A stretch of 36,289 nucleotides of DNA from Methylobacterium sp. J-048 (GCF_022829515.1 NZ_JAKSYL010000191.1:1-36289), one strand, 5' to 3'. Positions 21,191 through 29,820 are shown, counted from the first letter of the stretch. Translations and numbers: made by a program. The notes: generated by a model from the sequence alone, not told the origin.

Positions 21191-22393
21191 ATGGCTCTCC
21201 TCGCCGACGTCCTCTCGCGGGTGAAGCCGTCCGCGACCATCGTGATGACCCAGAAGGCCCGGGACCTGAAGGCCTCGGGCGTCGACGTCATCAGCCTGTC
21301 GGTGGGCGAGCCGGATTTCGACACGCCGGACCACATCAAGCAGGCCGCGATCGAGGCGATCCACCGCAACGAGACGCGCTACCCGCCGGTCTCGGGCATC
21401 GCGCCCCTGCGCGAGGCGATCGTGCGCAAGTTCAAGCGCGAGAACGGGCTCGACTACAAGGTCTCGCAGACCATCGTGGGCACCGGCGGCAAGCAGGTGC
21501 TGTACAACGCGTTCCTCGCGACCCTGAACCCCGGCGACGAGGTGGTGATCCCCCGCCCCTACTGGGTGTCCTACCCCGAGATGGTCGGGCTGTGCGGCGG
21601 CACGCCGGTCTTCGCCGACACCGACATGGCGCACGGCTTCAAGCTCCAGCCCGACGAGCTCGACCGGGTGCTGACGCCCAAGACCAAGTGGATCGTGCTC
21701 AACTCGCCGTCGAACCCGTCCGGGGCCGCCTACACGCGCGACGAGATGAAGGCGCTCACCGACGTGCTGCTGCGCTATCCCGACGTGCACATCCTGACCG
21801 ACGACATCTACGAGCACCTGACCTACGGCGACTTCGCCTTCGTCACGCCGGCCCAGGTCGAGCCCCAGCTGATCGAGCGGACGCTGACCATGAACGGCGT
21901 CTCCAAGGGCTACGCCATGACCGGCTGGCGGATCGGCTATGCGGCCGGGCCGGAGACGCTGATCAAGGCGATGGACTTCGTCCAGGGCCAGCAGACCTCC
22001 GGGGCGAGCACGATCGCGCAATGGGCCGCGGTGGCCGCCCTCGACGGCCCGCAGGACCACCTGGCCAAGTTCCGGGCGGCGTTCCAGGGCCGGCGCGACC
22101 TGGTCGTGTCGATGCTCAACCAGACCAACGGCCTGACCTGCCCGACGCCGGAGGGCGCCTTCTACGTCTACCCGTCTTGCGCCGCGTTGATCGGCAAAAA
22201 GACCGAGGCCGGCAAGACCATCGAGACGGACGAGGATTTCGTCACCGAGCTGCTCCAGGCCGAGGGCGTGGCCGCCGTGCACGGCTCGGCCTTCGGGCTG
22301 GGCCCGAACCTGCGCATCTCCTACGCCACCTCGAACGCGGTGCTGGAGGAAGCCTGCCGGCGCATCCAGCGGTTCTGCGGCTCGTTGCGGTAG
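21191..22393 (+). CDS. aspC: Aspartate aminotransferase, class I (subgroup Ib type)
   Basis: A 400-residue PLP enzyme interconverting aspartate plus 2-oxoglutarate and oxaloacetate plus glutamate. The N-terminal MTQKARDLKASGVDVISLSV and GEPDFDTPDHI are hallmarks of the Ib subgroup found in Rhizobium. PLP contacts are Asn175 (NSPSNPSG), Asp205 and Tyr207 (DDIYEHLTYG) and the Schiff-base Lys239 (NGVSKGYAMTGWRIGY). Such enzymes sometimes also accept prephenate or aromatic substrates. The ATG at 21191 has GGAG about 12 nt upstream. Its 3' end abuts decayed toxin-antitoxin sequence on the other strand. Confidence 0.94.
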   Translation: MALLADVLSRVKPSATIVMTQKARDLKASGVDVISLSVGEPDFDTPDHIKQAAIEAIHRNETRYPPVSGIAPLREAIVRKFKRENGLDYKVSQTIVGTGGKQVLYNAFLATLNPGDEVVIPRPYWVSYPEMVGLCGGTPVFADTDMAHGFKLQPDELDRVLTPKTKWIVLNSPSNPSGAAYTRDEMKALTDVLLRYPDVHILTDDIYEHLTYGDFAFVTPAQVEPQLIERTLTMNGVSKGYAMTGWRIGYAAGPETLIKAMDFVQGQQTSGASTIAQWAAVAALDGPQDHLAKFRAAFQGRRDLVVSMLNQTNGLTCPTPEGAFYVYPSCAALIGKKTEAGKTIETDEDFVTELLQAEGVAAVHGSAFGLGPNLRISYATSNAVLEEACRRIQRFCGSLR

Positions 22394-22399
22394 GGCTCA

Positions 22400-22505
22400 A
22401 AGCGCCGGCCGCGCCGGGCTCAAACCACCGGATCGCTCCTGGGGTTGAGGAACGATCTGCCGGCCTGTGAGGTTCGGGTAGGACGTTGGTGCCACGCAGT
22501 CGCAT
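22400..22505 (-). pseudogene. VapC/FitB-type PIN toxin, decayed N-terminal remnant
   Basis: Reading from the ATG at 22505 (overlapping the antitoxin stop as TGATG) gives MRLRGTNVLPEPHRP and then AIRWFE. This follows the FitB-type VapC start pattern (M-x-L-L-D-T-N-V-x-S-E-x-R-R-P ... A-W-L-E), but the first catalytic Asp is replaced by Gly and the similarity ends after about 35 residues, at the aspC stop. The rest of the toxin is missing. The call rests on pattern and position after a Phd antitoxin. Confidence 0.55.
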
Positions 22506-22791
22506 CAGAGACCGGCGTCGCGGGCCGGGATCGCCACGGGCTCGGATTCGAGATCGATATCGCGGAAGGGCGATGCCTGTAGCGCATCGATCAGCGACTG
22601 GCCCGTCACCGGTCCGGTCGCCGACGGAACTCCGCGGCCGAGATGATCACCACAGCATCCTGGCCGGGTACGATCACGCACTGCGGACCCTCGGTGCAGG
22701 CGCGTTGGACCACCTCGCCGAAACGGGCCTTCGCGTCTTGAAAGCACCAAGCTTCGGACTGGCTGGAGGGTTGGACTGCGCCGGTGGTCAT
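22505..22791 (-). pseudogene. Phd/YefM-type antitoxin with a frameshift
   Basis: The frame from ATG 22791 reads MTTGAV, then WCFQDAKARFGEVVQRACTE and VIVPGQDAVVIISAAEFRRR, a typical Phd/YefM domain, and stops at 22606. The expected antitoxin tail continues in the next frame: TGPVTGQSLIDALQASPFRD, then IDLESEP and a stop at 22505. A single missing base near 22615-22620 explains both halves. An ATG at 22809 is an alternative start. Either a real inactivating deletion or a sequencing error; the ruined toxin downstream favours real decay. Confidence 0.75.
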
Positions 22792-22816
22792 GCTGAACAA
22801 GCGACCCATCAATTTC

Positions 22817-23035
22817 TCAATCGCGCCAATCGAATGCTGCCGCGATGAAGCGTAACGCTTCGACTTCCTCGCTGGCGCCCTTCAGAAGCGAAGCCTGCCG
22901 GGGCGCTTCCTCCTTGAAGCCCGGCCTCGATGGATTGGGCACCCAAACGCGCGGGACCTTCAGGCCGTCGCGTCGCCGCGCGCGGTGGCGACGCTGGGAC
23001 CTCGACAGAGCATCGCTCGGCTTGGGCTGGTTCAT
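22817..23035 (-). CDS. DUF3018 (MazE-like) antitoxin, orphan
   Basis: A 72-residue protein whose core LKVPRVWVPNPSRPGFKEEA and following RQASLLKG...EALRFIAAAFDW match the DUF3018/MazE-like antitoxin family, normally encoded just before a MazF/PemK RNase toxin. Here the next sequence downstream is the frameshifted Phd gene and no MazF-like gene is present on either side. The ATG at 23035 has only a weak ribosome site (GGA at about -11). It may be an intact orphan antitoxin or a remnant. Confidence 0.65.
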   Translation of the reverse strand: MNQPKPSDALSRSQRRHRARRRDGLKVPRVWVPNPSRPGFKEEAPRQASLLKGASEEVEALRFIAAAFDWRD

Positions 23036-23119
23036 GACGGTGATCCGTTCCGCGAAACACTATGACCCTGCAGGCGCGCTGGCTACCATGGCCCCAGCAG
23101 CCCATTCTCGGAGCCTCCC

Positions 23120-23962
23120 ATGCCCACCATCGCGGTGATCGCCCCCGGCGCCATGGGCAGCGCCATCGGGGCACGGCTCGTCGAGCACGGCGCCCGGGTG
23201 CTGACCGCGCTCGAAGGGCGCGGAGAGGCGAGCCGGGCCCGGGCCGAGTCGGCCGGCATGGTCGATGCCGACATCGCCGACCTCGTGGGCGCCGACATCC
23301 TGCTGTCGATCGTGCCGCCCGCCGACGCGGAGGCCCTGGCCCACCGCCTCGCCCCCGCCCTGGCGGCGGCCCCGCGCAAGCCGGTCTATGTCGATGCCAA
23401 CGCCGTCAGCCCGGACACGATCGGCCGCATCGCCGAGATCGTCGCGGAGACGGGGACGCCGTTCCTCGACGGGGCGATCCTGGGCCTGCCGCCGAAGCCT
23501 GGCAGCAAGGGGCCGCGCGTCTACGTCTCGGGGAACGACACCGCCCCGGCCCTGGTCCTGCGCGAACGCGGCCTCGATCTGCGCGTCTGTCCCGGGGCCG
23601 TCGGCGCGGCCTCCAGCCTCAAGATGAGCTATGCCGGGCTCAACAAGGGGCTCACGGCGCTCGCCGCGATCATGATCCTGGCCGCCGAGCGCGCCGGGGC
23701 CGGCACAGTGCTCCTCGACGAACTCGCCGAGAACGAGCCGGCGCTGCTCGCCCGGTTCGCCAAGGCCCTGCCCGACATGGCGCCGAAAGCTTATCGCTGG
23801 GCGCCCGAGATGGGCGAGATCGCCGATTTCCTCGGGCCGGCCGCGGCCGGGCGGCAGGTCTTTTCCGGCTATGCCGATCTCTACGCGCGCCTCGCCGCCG
23901 AGTCGGGAGAGCCGGAGATCGCCGCGCTGATACGCTTCGCCGCGGCCGCCGCGGAGCGCTGA
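23120..23962 (+). CDS. NAD(P)-dependent beta-hydroxyacid dehydrogenase-like protein with DUF1932 domain
   Basis: A 280-residue protein. The N-terminal Rossmann fold (residues 1-150) has the signature IAVIAPGAMGSAIGARL in place of the usual GxGxMG, followed by DADIADLVGADILLSIVPP and VYVDANAVSPDT. The C-terminal helical part (about 190-262; KMSYAGLNKGLTALAAIMIL) fits DUF1932, seen in phosphogluconate-dehydrogenase-like proteins. The conserved lysine region NKG is present. The substrate is not known. It could in principle reduce tartronate semialdehyde from the gar pathway at 1169-3537, but distance and domain type argue against assuming so. Confidence 0.85.
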   Translation: MPTIAVIAPGAMGSAIGARLVEHGARVLTALEGRGEASRARAESAGMVDADIADLVGADILLSIVPPADAEALAHRLAPALAAAPRKPVYVDANAVSPDTIGRIAEIVAETGTPFLDGAILGLPPKPGSKGPRVYVSGNDTAPALVLRERGLDLRVCPGAVGAASSLKMSYAGLNKGLTALAAIMILAAERAGAGTVLLDELAENEPALLARFAKALPDMAPKAYRWAPEMGEIADFLGPAAAGRQVFSGYADLYARLAAESGEPEIAALIRFAAAAAER

Positions 23963-24386
23963 TCGCCGCGGGGGCGCCGAAACGGCCGCCGCTCGGTTGC
24001 CGGCTTGGCTGCCACCCTCTACACGGACGGTCCCCGCAGCCGATGCGCCTGAAGGTTTCGCGAGCCCGCTCGGGCCTGCATGGTAGCGGGGCCGGCAGTG
24101 ACGGGGTGGTCCGGACCAGTTCTCTGGGCCGATCCTGTGAGGCTCAGTGGGCCGAGTCGCTGCAGGAGTGTCGGGAGCGCGGGGAACAGGAACCGCGGGC
24201 TCGGCGCAAGGCCCACATAGAATTCCGTCTTTTGGCATCCGAGAGCGGGCGCCGAGTCGTCCGCCTGCCCCGATCCGGGACAGCACGAGGCGGCCCGGTT
24301 GCAGCTTCGTTCACGCTCCGCCGCGATGATGCGATGAGGCCGGGGATCCGGTCCGGCGTAACCGCGTTCTCTCGGGCCTGACGACC
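23963..24386. other. Intergenic region without recognisable features
   Basis: In 424 nt I see no family-matching reading frame, no strong hairpin and no repeat shared with the rest of the window. It should hold the promoter of the small gene at 24387. Confidence 0.5.
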
Positions 24387-24731
24387 ATGCGAGCCCTGCT
24401 CACCGGCGGCATCAAGGCGATCCTCGGGATCGCCGCCCTGTCCACCGCCGCCCATTGGACCTTGCGCGTGCAGCGCGAATCCACCCCCGCGAGTCCGATC
24501 GCGGCCTTCGCCAGCCTTCCCGATCCCGCCGCGACCGGCTCGATCGAGCCGCGCCGGCCCGTGAGCGCCCCCGCCGTAGTGCCGGCTCCTGTTGCTATGC
24601 CTGCGCCCGGCGCGGGCCTCGACCAGGGCCATCTGGCCGCCCTGATCGCGGGCGCGACCCCGGCCAAGGCGAAGGTCGCCAAGGTGGCGACCAAGACCGC
24701 CGCCGCCGAGAAGGTCCCGGCCAAGCGCTGA
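24387..24731 (+). CDS. Small Ala/Pro-rich protein with N-terminal hydrophobic segment, unknown
   Basis: A 114-residue protein with a hydrophobic stretch at residues 5-25 (LTGGIKAILGIAALSTAAHW), probably a membrane anchor or signal peptide, followed by an Ala/Pro-rich, low-complexity part with a SIEPRRP segment and a Lys/Ala-rich end (AKAKVAKVATKTAAAEKVPA). No family recognised. Third-position GC bias and a sensible start at 24387 support coding. The ribosome site is weak. Confidence 0.6.
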   Translation: MRALLTGGIKAILGIAALSTAAHWTLRVQRESTPASPIAAFASLPDPAATGSIEPRRPVSAPAVVPAPVAMPAPGAGLDQGHLAALIAGATPAKAKVAKVATKTAAAEKVPAKR

Positions 24732-24846
24732 GCCGGGTACTGCGCCGGCGAACCGTGCCGGCTGCATACTTCCCCTGCGCCGTGGCGGGTGCCGCCGCGG
24801 GCGCGAGCGTGGCAGAAATCCAGGCCTCCACCGAGAATTGGCAGGC

Positions 24847-25797
24847 ATGAGCACGCAGGTCGCGACATCCGTCGCCAACGACATGGGCCCCGCTCGCGTG
24901 GCCCTGTCTCCTGACCTCGTGCGCCGCCGGCGGATCGTCGGCATCGCCCTGATGTGCGGCGCCGTCGCCTTCTTCGCGGGCCTCGACGCCAGCGCCAAGA
25001 CGCTGTCGCGGGCCGGGGTCGACCCGCTGGTCACCACCTTCATGCGCTACGCCGCCAGCGTCGCGATGATCTCGCTGTTCATCAATCCGGTGCGCACGCC
25101 GGGCGTGGTGAAGAGCCGGCGGCTGACCCTGCAGATCGTCCGCTCGCTGCTGCTGTTCGCCTCCACGGCCCTGAATTTTTTGGCTCTGCGCTACCTGCAG
25201 CTTGCCGAGACGATCTCGATCCAGTTTGCGGCCCCGCTCACGGTGGCGCTGCTGGCCGGGCCGCTGCTCGGGGAATGGTCGTCCCGGGCCCGGATGGTGG
25301 CGATCGGGGTCGGTTTCCTGGACGTGCTGGTGATCGTGCGCCCGGGCCTCGGTGGGATGCATCCGGCCGCCCTGCTCTGCGTGGCCAACGTCGTGGTCTA
25401 CGCCTTCTACGCGATCATCACGCGCAAGCTCGCGGCCTACGATTCCACCGCCACGACCATGTTCTACACCGGGCTCGCAGGCCTCGCGCTGATGGCGCCG
25501 CTCCTGCCGTGGATATGGACCAGCCCGGCCAACCTCACCCATTGGGCGCTGCTGATCGCGGTCGCGCTGTTCGGGACGATCGGGCACTGGCTGCTGGTGC
25601 TGGCCCATGCCCGCGCGCCGGCCAACGTGCTGGCGCCGTTCATCTACACCCAGCTGCTCTGGTCGGTGACGCTCGGCTTCGTGCTGTTCGGCGACGTGCC
25701 GAGCCGCTGGACGGTGGCCGGGGCCATGATCGTGGTCGGCTCCGGCCTCTATCTCCTGGCGCAGGAAACGATTCGCCGGGACCGGCCGGCCGCCTGA
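24847..25797 (+). CDS. EamA/DMT-family transporter (10-helix permease)
   Basis: A 316-residue inner-membrane protein with about ten transmembrane helices and the two EamA repeats (about 30-165 and 175-305). Typical motifs include FMRYAASVAMI, ALNFLALRYLQLAETISIQF, LLGEW and AHARAPANVLAPFIYTQLLW. Family members export amino acids or other metabolites; the substrate is not predictable here. ATG at 24847 is chosen; a TTG at 24838 is also in frame. It is convergent with the small exported protein gene at 25823 (25-nt gap). Confidence 0.92.
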   Translation: MSTQVATSVANDMGPARVALSPDLVRRRRIVGIALMCGAVAFFAGLDASAKTLSRAGVDPLVTTFMRYAASVAMISLFINPVRTPGVVKSRRLTLQIVRSLLLFASTALNFLALRYLQLAETISIQFAAPLTVALLAGPLLGEWSSRARMVAIGVGFLDVLVIVRPGLGGMHPAALLCVANVVVYAFYAIITRKLAAYDSTATTMFYTGLAGLALMAPLLPWIWTSPANLTHWALLIAVALFGTIGHWLLVLAHARAPANVLAPFIYTQLLWSVTLGFVLFGDVPSRWTVAGAMIVVGSGLYLLAQETIRRDRPAA

Positions 25798-25810
25798 GGC
25801 GACCGGCCGG
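25780..25810. terminator. GC-rich palindromic repeat at the end of the EamA gene
   Basis: GACCGGCCGG occurs at 25780-25789 and again at 25801-25810; the CCGGCCGG core is self-complementary, so the two copies can pair with each other around the stop codon. It sits between convergent genes and may act as a bidirectional transcript end; there is no T-run. Confidence 0.35.
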
Positions 25811-25822
25811 TTCGAGGCCGGA

Positions 25823-26092
25823 TCAGCGGCCCTGGCGCTCCTGACGGTCCAGGCGCTCCTCGCGGCGGTCCTCGCGGGCGCGGCGGGCCGGATCCGTGTC
25901 GGTGCCGAGCACGCCGCCGACCGTGCCGGTGGCGGCACCCACCGCGCCGCCCACGACACCGCCCACCGGGCCGGCCGCGGCCGAGCCGTCCTCGACGCCG
26001 CGCTGGGCGCCCCGGGCCGTGCCCTGAGCCTCGGCGCCGGACGCGAAGGCCAGCGGGGCGAGGGCGAGGGCGGCGATCATCAGCTTCTTCAT
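25823..26092 (-). CDS. Small exported Gly-rich protein, unknown function
   Basis: An 89-residue protein. A signal peptide (MKKLMIAALALAPLAFASGA, residues 1-22) is followed by a Gly/Ala/Val-rich middle (GGVVGGAVGAATGTVGGVLG) resembling glycine-zipper segments, and a strongly charged Arg/Glu/Asp end (RREDRREERLDRQERQ type). Such proteins are frequent in Methylobacterium-like genomes but no function is assigned. The ATG at 26092 has AGGAG 7 nt upstream; a TTG at 26098 is less likely. Confidence 0.8.
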   Translation of the reverse strand: MKKLMIAALALAPLAFASGAEAQGTARGAQRGVEDGSAAAGPVGGVVGGAVGAATGTVGGVLGTDTDPARRAREDRREERLDRQERQGR

Positions 26093-26432
26093 GGTCAACT
26101 CCTGGTCGTCGTTCGGGACGAGCTCCGCGGCCCGCGGGTCGCGGAGGGCGTGCAGGTCAACGGTTCAGGCGCCGAAAGGTCTCATCAGGCATCGCGGGTC
26201 CGGCCGCTGGCATCGGGAAGGGGCCGCTGCTAGAGAACGGGTCATGTTCGCTTCGCATGCTCTTCGCGGCCTGGGCCGCAGGCTTCGAATTATTGGCCCG
26301 GCCTCCGCGTAAATGAGCGTCCGCTTCGGCGAGGCCGCGCGGAAGTCCGGGATCCTGATGCCGCTCGCCCTGCCCAGATTCCTGTATCCGGCCGGCCCAT
26401 TGCCGCCGGCCCGACCGCCGATGCGAGATCCG
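26093..26432. other. Intergenic region between the small exported protein and ileS
   Basis: A divergent gap of 340 nt that should contain both promoters. An in-frame extension of ileS reaches back to 26313 but has no family resemblance. I see no T-box-like specifier or antiterminator structure, as expected for a proteobacterium. Confidence 0.5.
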
Positions 26433-29411
26433 ATGACCACCCCCGAGACCGCTTCTGCCCGCGACTATTCCAAGACCCTGTTCCTGCCGCGCACCGAGTT
26501 CCCGATGCGCGCCGGCCTGCCGACCCGGGAGCCACTGCTGCTGGAGCGCTGGGCCGCGATCGACCTCTACGGGAAGATCCGCGCCGCCGCTTCGGGACGG
26601 CCGCGCTTCGTGCTGCACGACGGCCCGCCCTACGCCAACGGCAACATCCATATCGGCACGGCGCTCAACAAGATCCTGAAGGACGTGGTGGTGCGCTCGC
26701 AGGGCGCGCTCGGCCTCGACGCCAACTACGTGCCCGGCTGGGACTGCCACGGCCTGCCGATCGAGTGGAAGATCGAGGAGCAGTACCGCGCCAAGGGCCG
26801 CAACAAGGACGACGTGCCGGTGATCGAGTTCCGGCAAGAATGCCGGACGTTTGCAGCCCACTGGCTCGACGTGCAGCGGGACGAGTTCAAGCGGCTCGGC
26901 GTCACCGGCGACTGGGACCACCCCTACGCGACCATGGCCTACCCGGCCGAGGCGGTGATCGCCGACGAGTTGATGAAGTTCTCGATGAGCGGCCAGCTCT
27001 ATCGCGGCTCCAAGCCGGTGATGTGGTCGGTGGTCGAGAAGACCGCGCTGGCCGAGGCCGAGGTCGAGTACGAGGAGCATGTCAGCGACACCGTGTTCGT
27101 CGCGTTCCCGATCCGGCAAGGAGCCGATGACGGGGCCGACGCGGCGTTGAAAGACGCCCGGGTGGTGATCTGGACCACCACCCCCTGGACCATGCCGGGC
27201 AACCGCGCCGTCGCGTATTCCAAAAAGATCGCCTACGGGCTCTACCGGGTGACGCAGGCGCCAGCCGAGAACTGGGCGACCCCCGGGCAGACCTACCTGT
27301 TGGCCGACAGCCTGGCCGCCACCGTGTTCAAGGCCGCCCGGGTCGAGGCGTTCGAGCGCGTCGGCGACGTGCGCCCGGAGACGCTGGCCGGCCTCACCCT
27401 GGCGCACCCGCTCAACGGCCGCGGCTACGACTTCGCCGTGCCGATGCTCGACGGCGACCATGTCACCGACGAATCCGGCACCGGCTTCGTCCACACGGCC
27501 CCCGGCCACGGCCGCGAGGACTTTGAGCTCTGGATGTCCAGCGGCCGGCTGCTCCAGGAGCGCGGCATCGATACGGCGATCCCCTACACGGTGGATGCGG
27601 ACGGCGCCCTGACCAAGGCCGCGCCGGGCTTCGAGGGCACCCGGGTGCTCACCGACAAGGGCGAGAAGGGCGACGCCAACAAGGCGGTCATCGCCGCGCT
27701 CACCGAGGCCGGGGCGCTGGTCGCCCGCGGCGTGCTGCGCCACCAGTACCCGCATTCCTGGCGCTCCAAGAAGCCGGTGATCTTCCGCAATACCCCGCAA
27801 TGGTTCATCGCCATGGACCGGCCGGTGGACAGCCTGGGTAACCGCTCCCTGCGCGAGGTCGCGCTCCAGGGCATCGAGGAGACCCAGTGGGTCCCGCCCC
27901 AGGGCAAGAACCGCATCACCGGCATGGTCGGCAACCGGCCGGACTGGGTGGTCTCGCGCCAGCGCGCCTGGGGCGTGCCGATCACCGTGTTCGTCCACCG
28001 GGAGAGCGGTGAGATCCTCAAGGACGTGGCCGTCAACGCCCGGATCCGCGACGCCTTCAACGCCGAGGGCGCCGATGCCTGGTTCCGGGACGACGCGGCG
28101 CAGCGCTTCCTGGCCCCGGACCACGACCCCGCCGCCTACGAGAAGGTGACCGACGTCCTCGACGTCTGGTTCGATTCCGGCTCGACCCACGCCTTCGTGC
28201 TGGACGATCCGGAGGCGTTCCCGGCGCTCGCCGGGGCGCGGCGCGTCCGCGACGGCGGCCAGGACCGGGTGATGTACCTGGAGGGCTCGGACCAGCACCG
28301 GGGCTGGTTCCAGTCCTCGCTGCTCGAATCCTCCGGCACCCGCGGCCGGGCGCCCTACGACATCGTCCTGACCCACGGCTTCGTGCTCGACGGCAAGGGC
28401 CTGAAGATGTCGAAGTCGAAAGGCAACGTCGTCGCGCCGCAGAGCATCATCAAGGATTCGGGCGCCGACATCCTGCGCCTGTGGGTCGCCGCCTCGGACT
28501 ACACCGACGACCTGCGGATCGGCCCGGAGATCATCAAGACGTTTGCGGAGACCTACCGGAAGCTCAGGAACTCCCTGCGCTGGATGCTCGGCTCCCTGGC
28601 GCATCGCGTGCCGGGCGACGACGTCGAGTCCGAAAAAATGCCGGAGCTGGAGCGGCTGATCCTGCACCGGCTGGCCGAACTCGACGGCGAGATCCGCGAA
28701 GCCTACGCGACCTACGACACCAAGCGGGTCGTGGCCCTGCTCAACGGCTTCATGACCGGCGACCTGTCGTCGTTCTACTTCGACGTGCGCAAGGACGCGC
28801 TCTACTGCGATCCGATCTCGTCGGTGACCCGCCGGGCGGCGCTCCAAGTGATCGACGAGACCTTCCGCCGGGTGGTGGTCTGGCTGGCGCCGGTGCTCGC
28901 CTTCACGGCGGAAGAGGCTTGGCTCGACCGCTACCCGTCCGCCGACGGCTCGGTGCATCTCCAGACCCTGCCGGAGACCCCGGCGGCGTGGCTGGACCCC
29001 ACCCTCGCGGAGCGCTGGCAAAAGATCCGGAAGGTGCGCCGGGCCGTGACCGGCGCCTTGGAGATCGAGCGCGCGGCCAAGCGCATCGGCGCGAGCCTGG
29101 AGGCTGCCCCGACGGTCTATGTCGCGGATCCGGAGCTGCTCGCCGCTCTCGAGGGCTGCGACTTCGCCGACACCTGCATCACCTCCGCGATCACGGTGGA
29201 GGCCGGCGAGGGGCCGGCGGACGCGTTCCGGCTCGACGACGTGCGCGGCGTCGCCGTGGTGCCGAATCCGGCCGAGGGCCGCAAATGCGCCCGCTCCTGG
29301 CGGGTCACCCCGGCGGTGGGCAGCGACCCGGAGTTTCCGGACGTGACCCCCCGCGACGCCCAGGCCCTGCGCGAGTGGGACGCGGCGCATCCGGAGGCCA
29401 GTGCGGCGTGA
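26433..29411 (+). CDS. ileS: Isoleucyl-tRNA synthetase
   Basis: A 992-residue class I aminoacyl-tRNA synthetase charging tRNA-Ile. The HIGH-type motif is GPPYANGNIHIGTAL (residues 65-78), the CP1 editing domain follows (TTTPWTMPGNRAVAYS; GTGFVHTAPGHGREDF), then DVLDVWFDSGSTH and EGSDQHRGWFQSSLL. KMSKS is at 658-662, followed by the helical anticodon-binding domain (from about 690; LRWMLGSL). The C-terminal region has no zinc-finger Cys cluster, as is usual in alphaproteobacteria. The start is ATG 26433; two in-frame ATGs upstream lack support. It precedes lspA as in many proteobacteria but with a 409-nt repeat-filled gap. Confidence 0.97.
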   Translation: MTTPETASARDYSKTLFLPRTEFPMRAGLPTREPLLLERWAAIDLYGKIRAAASGRPRFVLHDGPPYANGNIHIGTALNKILKDVVVRSQGALGLDANYVPGWDCHGLPIEWKIEEQYRAKGRNKDDVPVIEFRQECRTFAAHWLDVQRDEFKRLGVTGDWDHPYATMAYPAEAVIADELMKFSMSGQLYRGSKPVMWSVVEKTALAEAEVEYEEHVSDTVFVAFPIRQGADDGADAALKDARVVIWTTTPWTMPGNRAVAYSKKIAYGLYRVTQAPAENWATPGQTYLLADSLAATVFKAARVEAFERVGDVRPETLAGLTLAHPLNGRGYDFAVPMLDGDHVTDESGTGFVHTAPGHGREDFELWMSSGRLLQERGIDTAIPYTVDADGALTKAAPGFEGTRVLTDKGEKGDANKAVIAALTEAGALVARGVLRHQYPHSWRSKKPVIFRNTPQWFIAMDRPVDSLGNRSLREVALQGIEETQWVPPQGKNRITGMVGNRPDWVVSRQRAWGVPITVFVHRESGEILKDVAVNARIRDAFNAEGADAWFRDDAAQRFLAPDHDPAAYEKVTDVLDVWFDSGSTHAFVLDDPEAFPALAGARRVRDGGQDRVMYLEGSDQHRGWFQSSLLESSGTRGRAPYDIVLTHGFVLDGKGLKMSKSKGNVVAPQSIIKDSGADILRLWVAASDYTDDLRIGPEIIKTFAETYRKLRNSLRWMLGSLAHRVPGDDVESEKMPELERLILHRLAELDGEIREAYATYDTKRVVALLNGFMTGDLSSFYFDVRKDALYCDPISSVTRRAALQVIDETFRRVVVWLAPVLAFTAEEAWLDRYPSADGSVHLQTLPETPAAWLDPTLAERWQKIRKVRRAVTGALEIERAAKRIGASLEAAPTVYVADPELLAALEGCDFADTCITSAITVEAGEGPADAFRLDDVRGVAVVPNPAEGRKCARSWRVTPAVGSDPEFPDVTPRDAQALREWDAAHPEASAA

Positions 29412-29426
29412 TCGTACCCGCGACAT

Positions 29427-29454
29427 CACCCTCCCCCCTCTGCGGGGGAGGGTG
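29427..29454 (+). terminator. Stem-loop after ileS
   Basis: Perfect 11-bp arms CACCCTCCCCC (29427-29437) and GGGGGAGGGTG (29444-29454) enclose CTCTGC, 15 nt after the ileS stop. No T-run follows. The CCCTCCCC...GGGGAGGG pattern is shared with common bacterial intergenic palindromes. Confidence 0.5.
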
Positions 29455-29636
29455 GCCCCCGAAGGGGGTTGGGAGAGGGGAGCGCCGTGGCCGGATAGGT
29501 CGCGACGCCAGCTCCATCCTGAATCGTCGCGCTGCCCCTCTTACGAGACTTCATCCCGCGGCCTGCTGCTGCGCAGGACACTCTTCCTCGCAGCGGATCG
29601 CGGGTGCACACGTCGTGTTGGAGAGGTCGCAACGCG

Positions 29637-29734
29637 CCCCCTCTCCCGTGTGGGAGAGGGTTGGGGTGAGGGATCAGGTTCATCCGGAGAGGTCGCATCC
29701 CTCACCCTGTCCCTCTCCCGCACGGGAGAGGGGA
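29637..29734. repeat. Inverted pair of REP-like palindromes
   Basis: Copy 1 (29637-29674) has the stem CCCTCTCCC-GTGT-GGGAGAGGG followed by TTGGGGTGAGGGAT. Copy 2 (29697-29734) is the same element in reverse: ATCCCTCACCCTGT then CCCTCTCCC-GCAC-GGGAGAGGG. The two face each other across 22 nt. Elements with this core are widespread between genes in Proteobacteria; paired in this way they resemble BIME-type units moved by RAYT transposases, none of which is in the window. Confidence 0.8.
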
Positions 29735-29820
29735 CCCGCGTCTCGACCGGCATCGTGTGAGCCTGCTGGCTTGCAAAGTGGGGAGGGAGCGACACGGTCA
29801 TCCGCCCCCCTGCCCCGCCC

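Larger units (their letters stand above)
29412..29820. other. Repeat-rich gap between ileS and lspA
   Basis: A 409-nt gap with no gene that I can support. It holds a strong hairpin right after ileS (29427-29454), an inverted pair of palindromic repeats (29637-29734) and three copies of a GGAxAGGTCGC word (near 29492, 29620 and 29686). The ileS-lspA operon seen in other proteobacteria appears interrupted by this repeat cluster. Confidence 0.65.

Noticed and set aside
26093..26432. Possible T-box or attenuator before ileS
   Set aside because: No T-box consensus or terminator/antiterminator pair could be seen, and T-boxes are not expected in alphaproteobacteria.
26157..29429. A very long open frame antisense to ileS, over 1000 codons
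   Set aside because: It mirrors ileS codon by codon; high third-position GC in the real gene leaves few stops on the opposite strand. Its product is Arg/Gly/His/Val-rich low-complexity sequence with no family resemblance.
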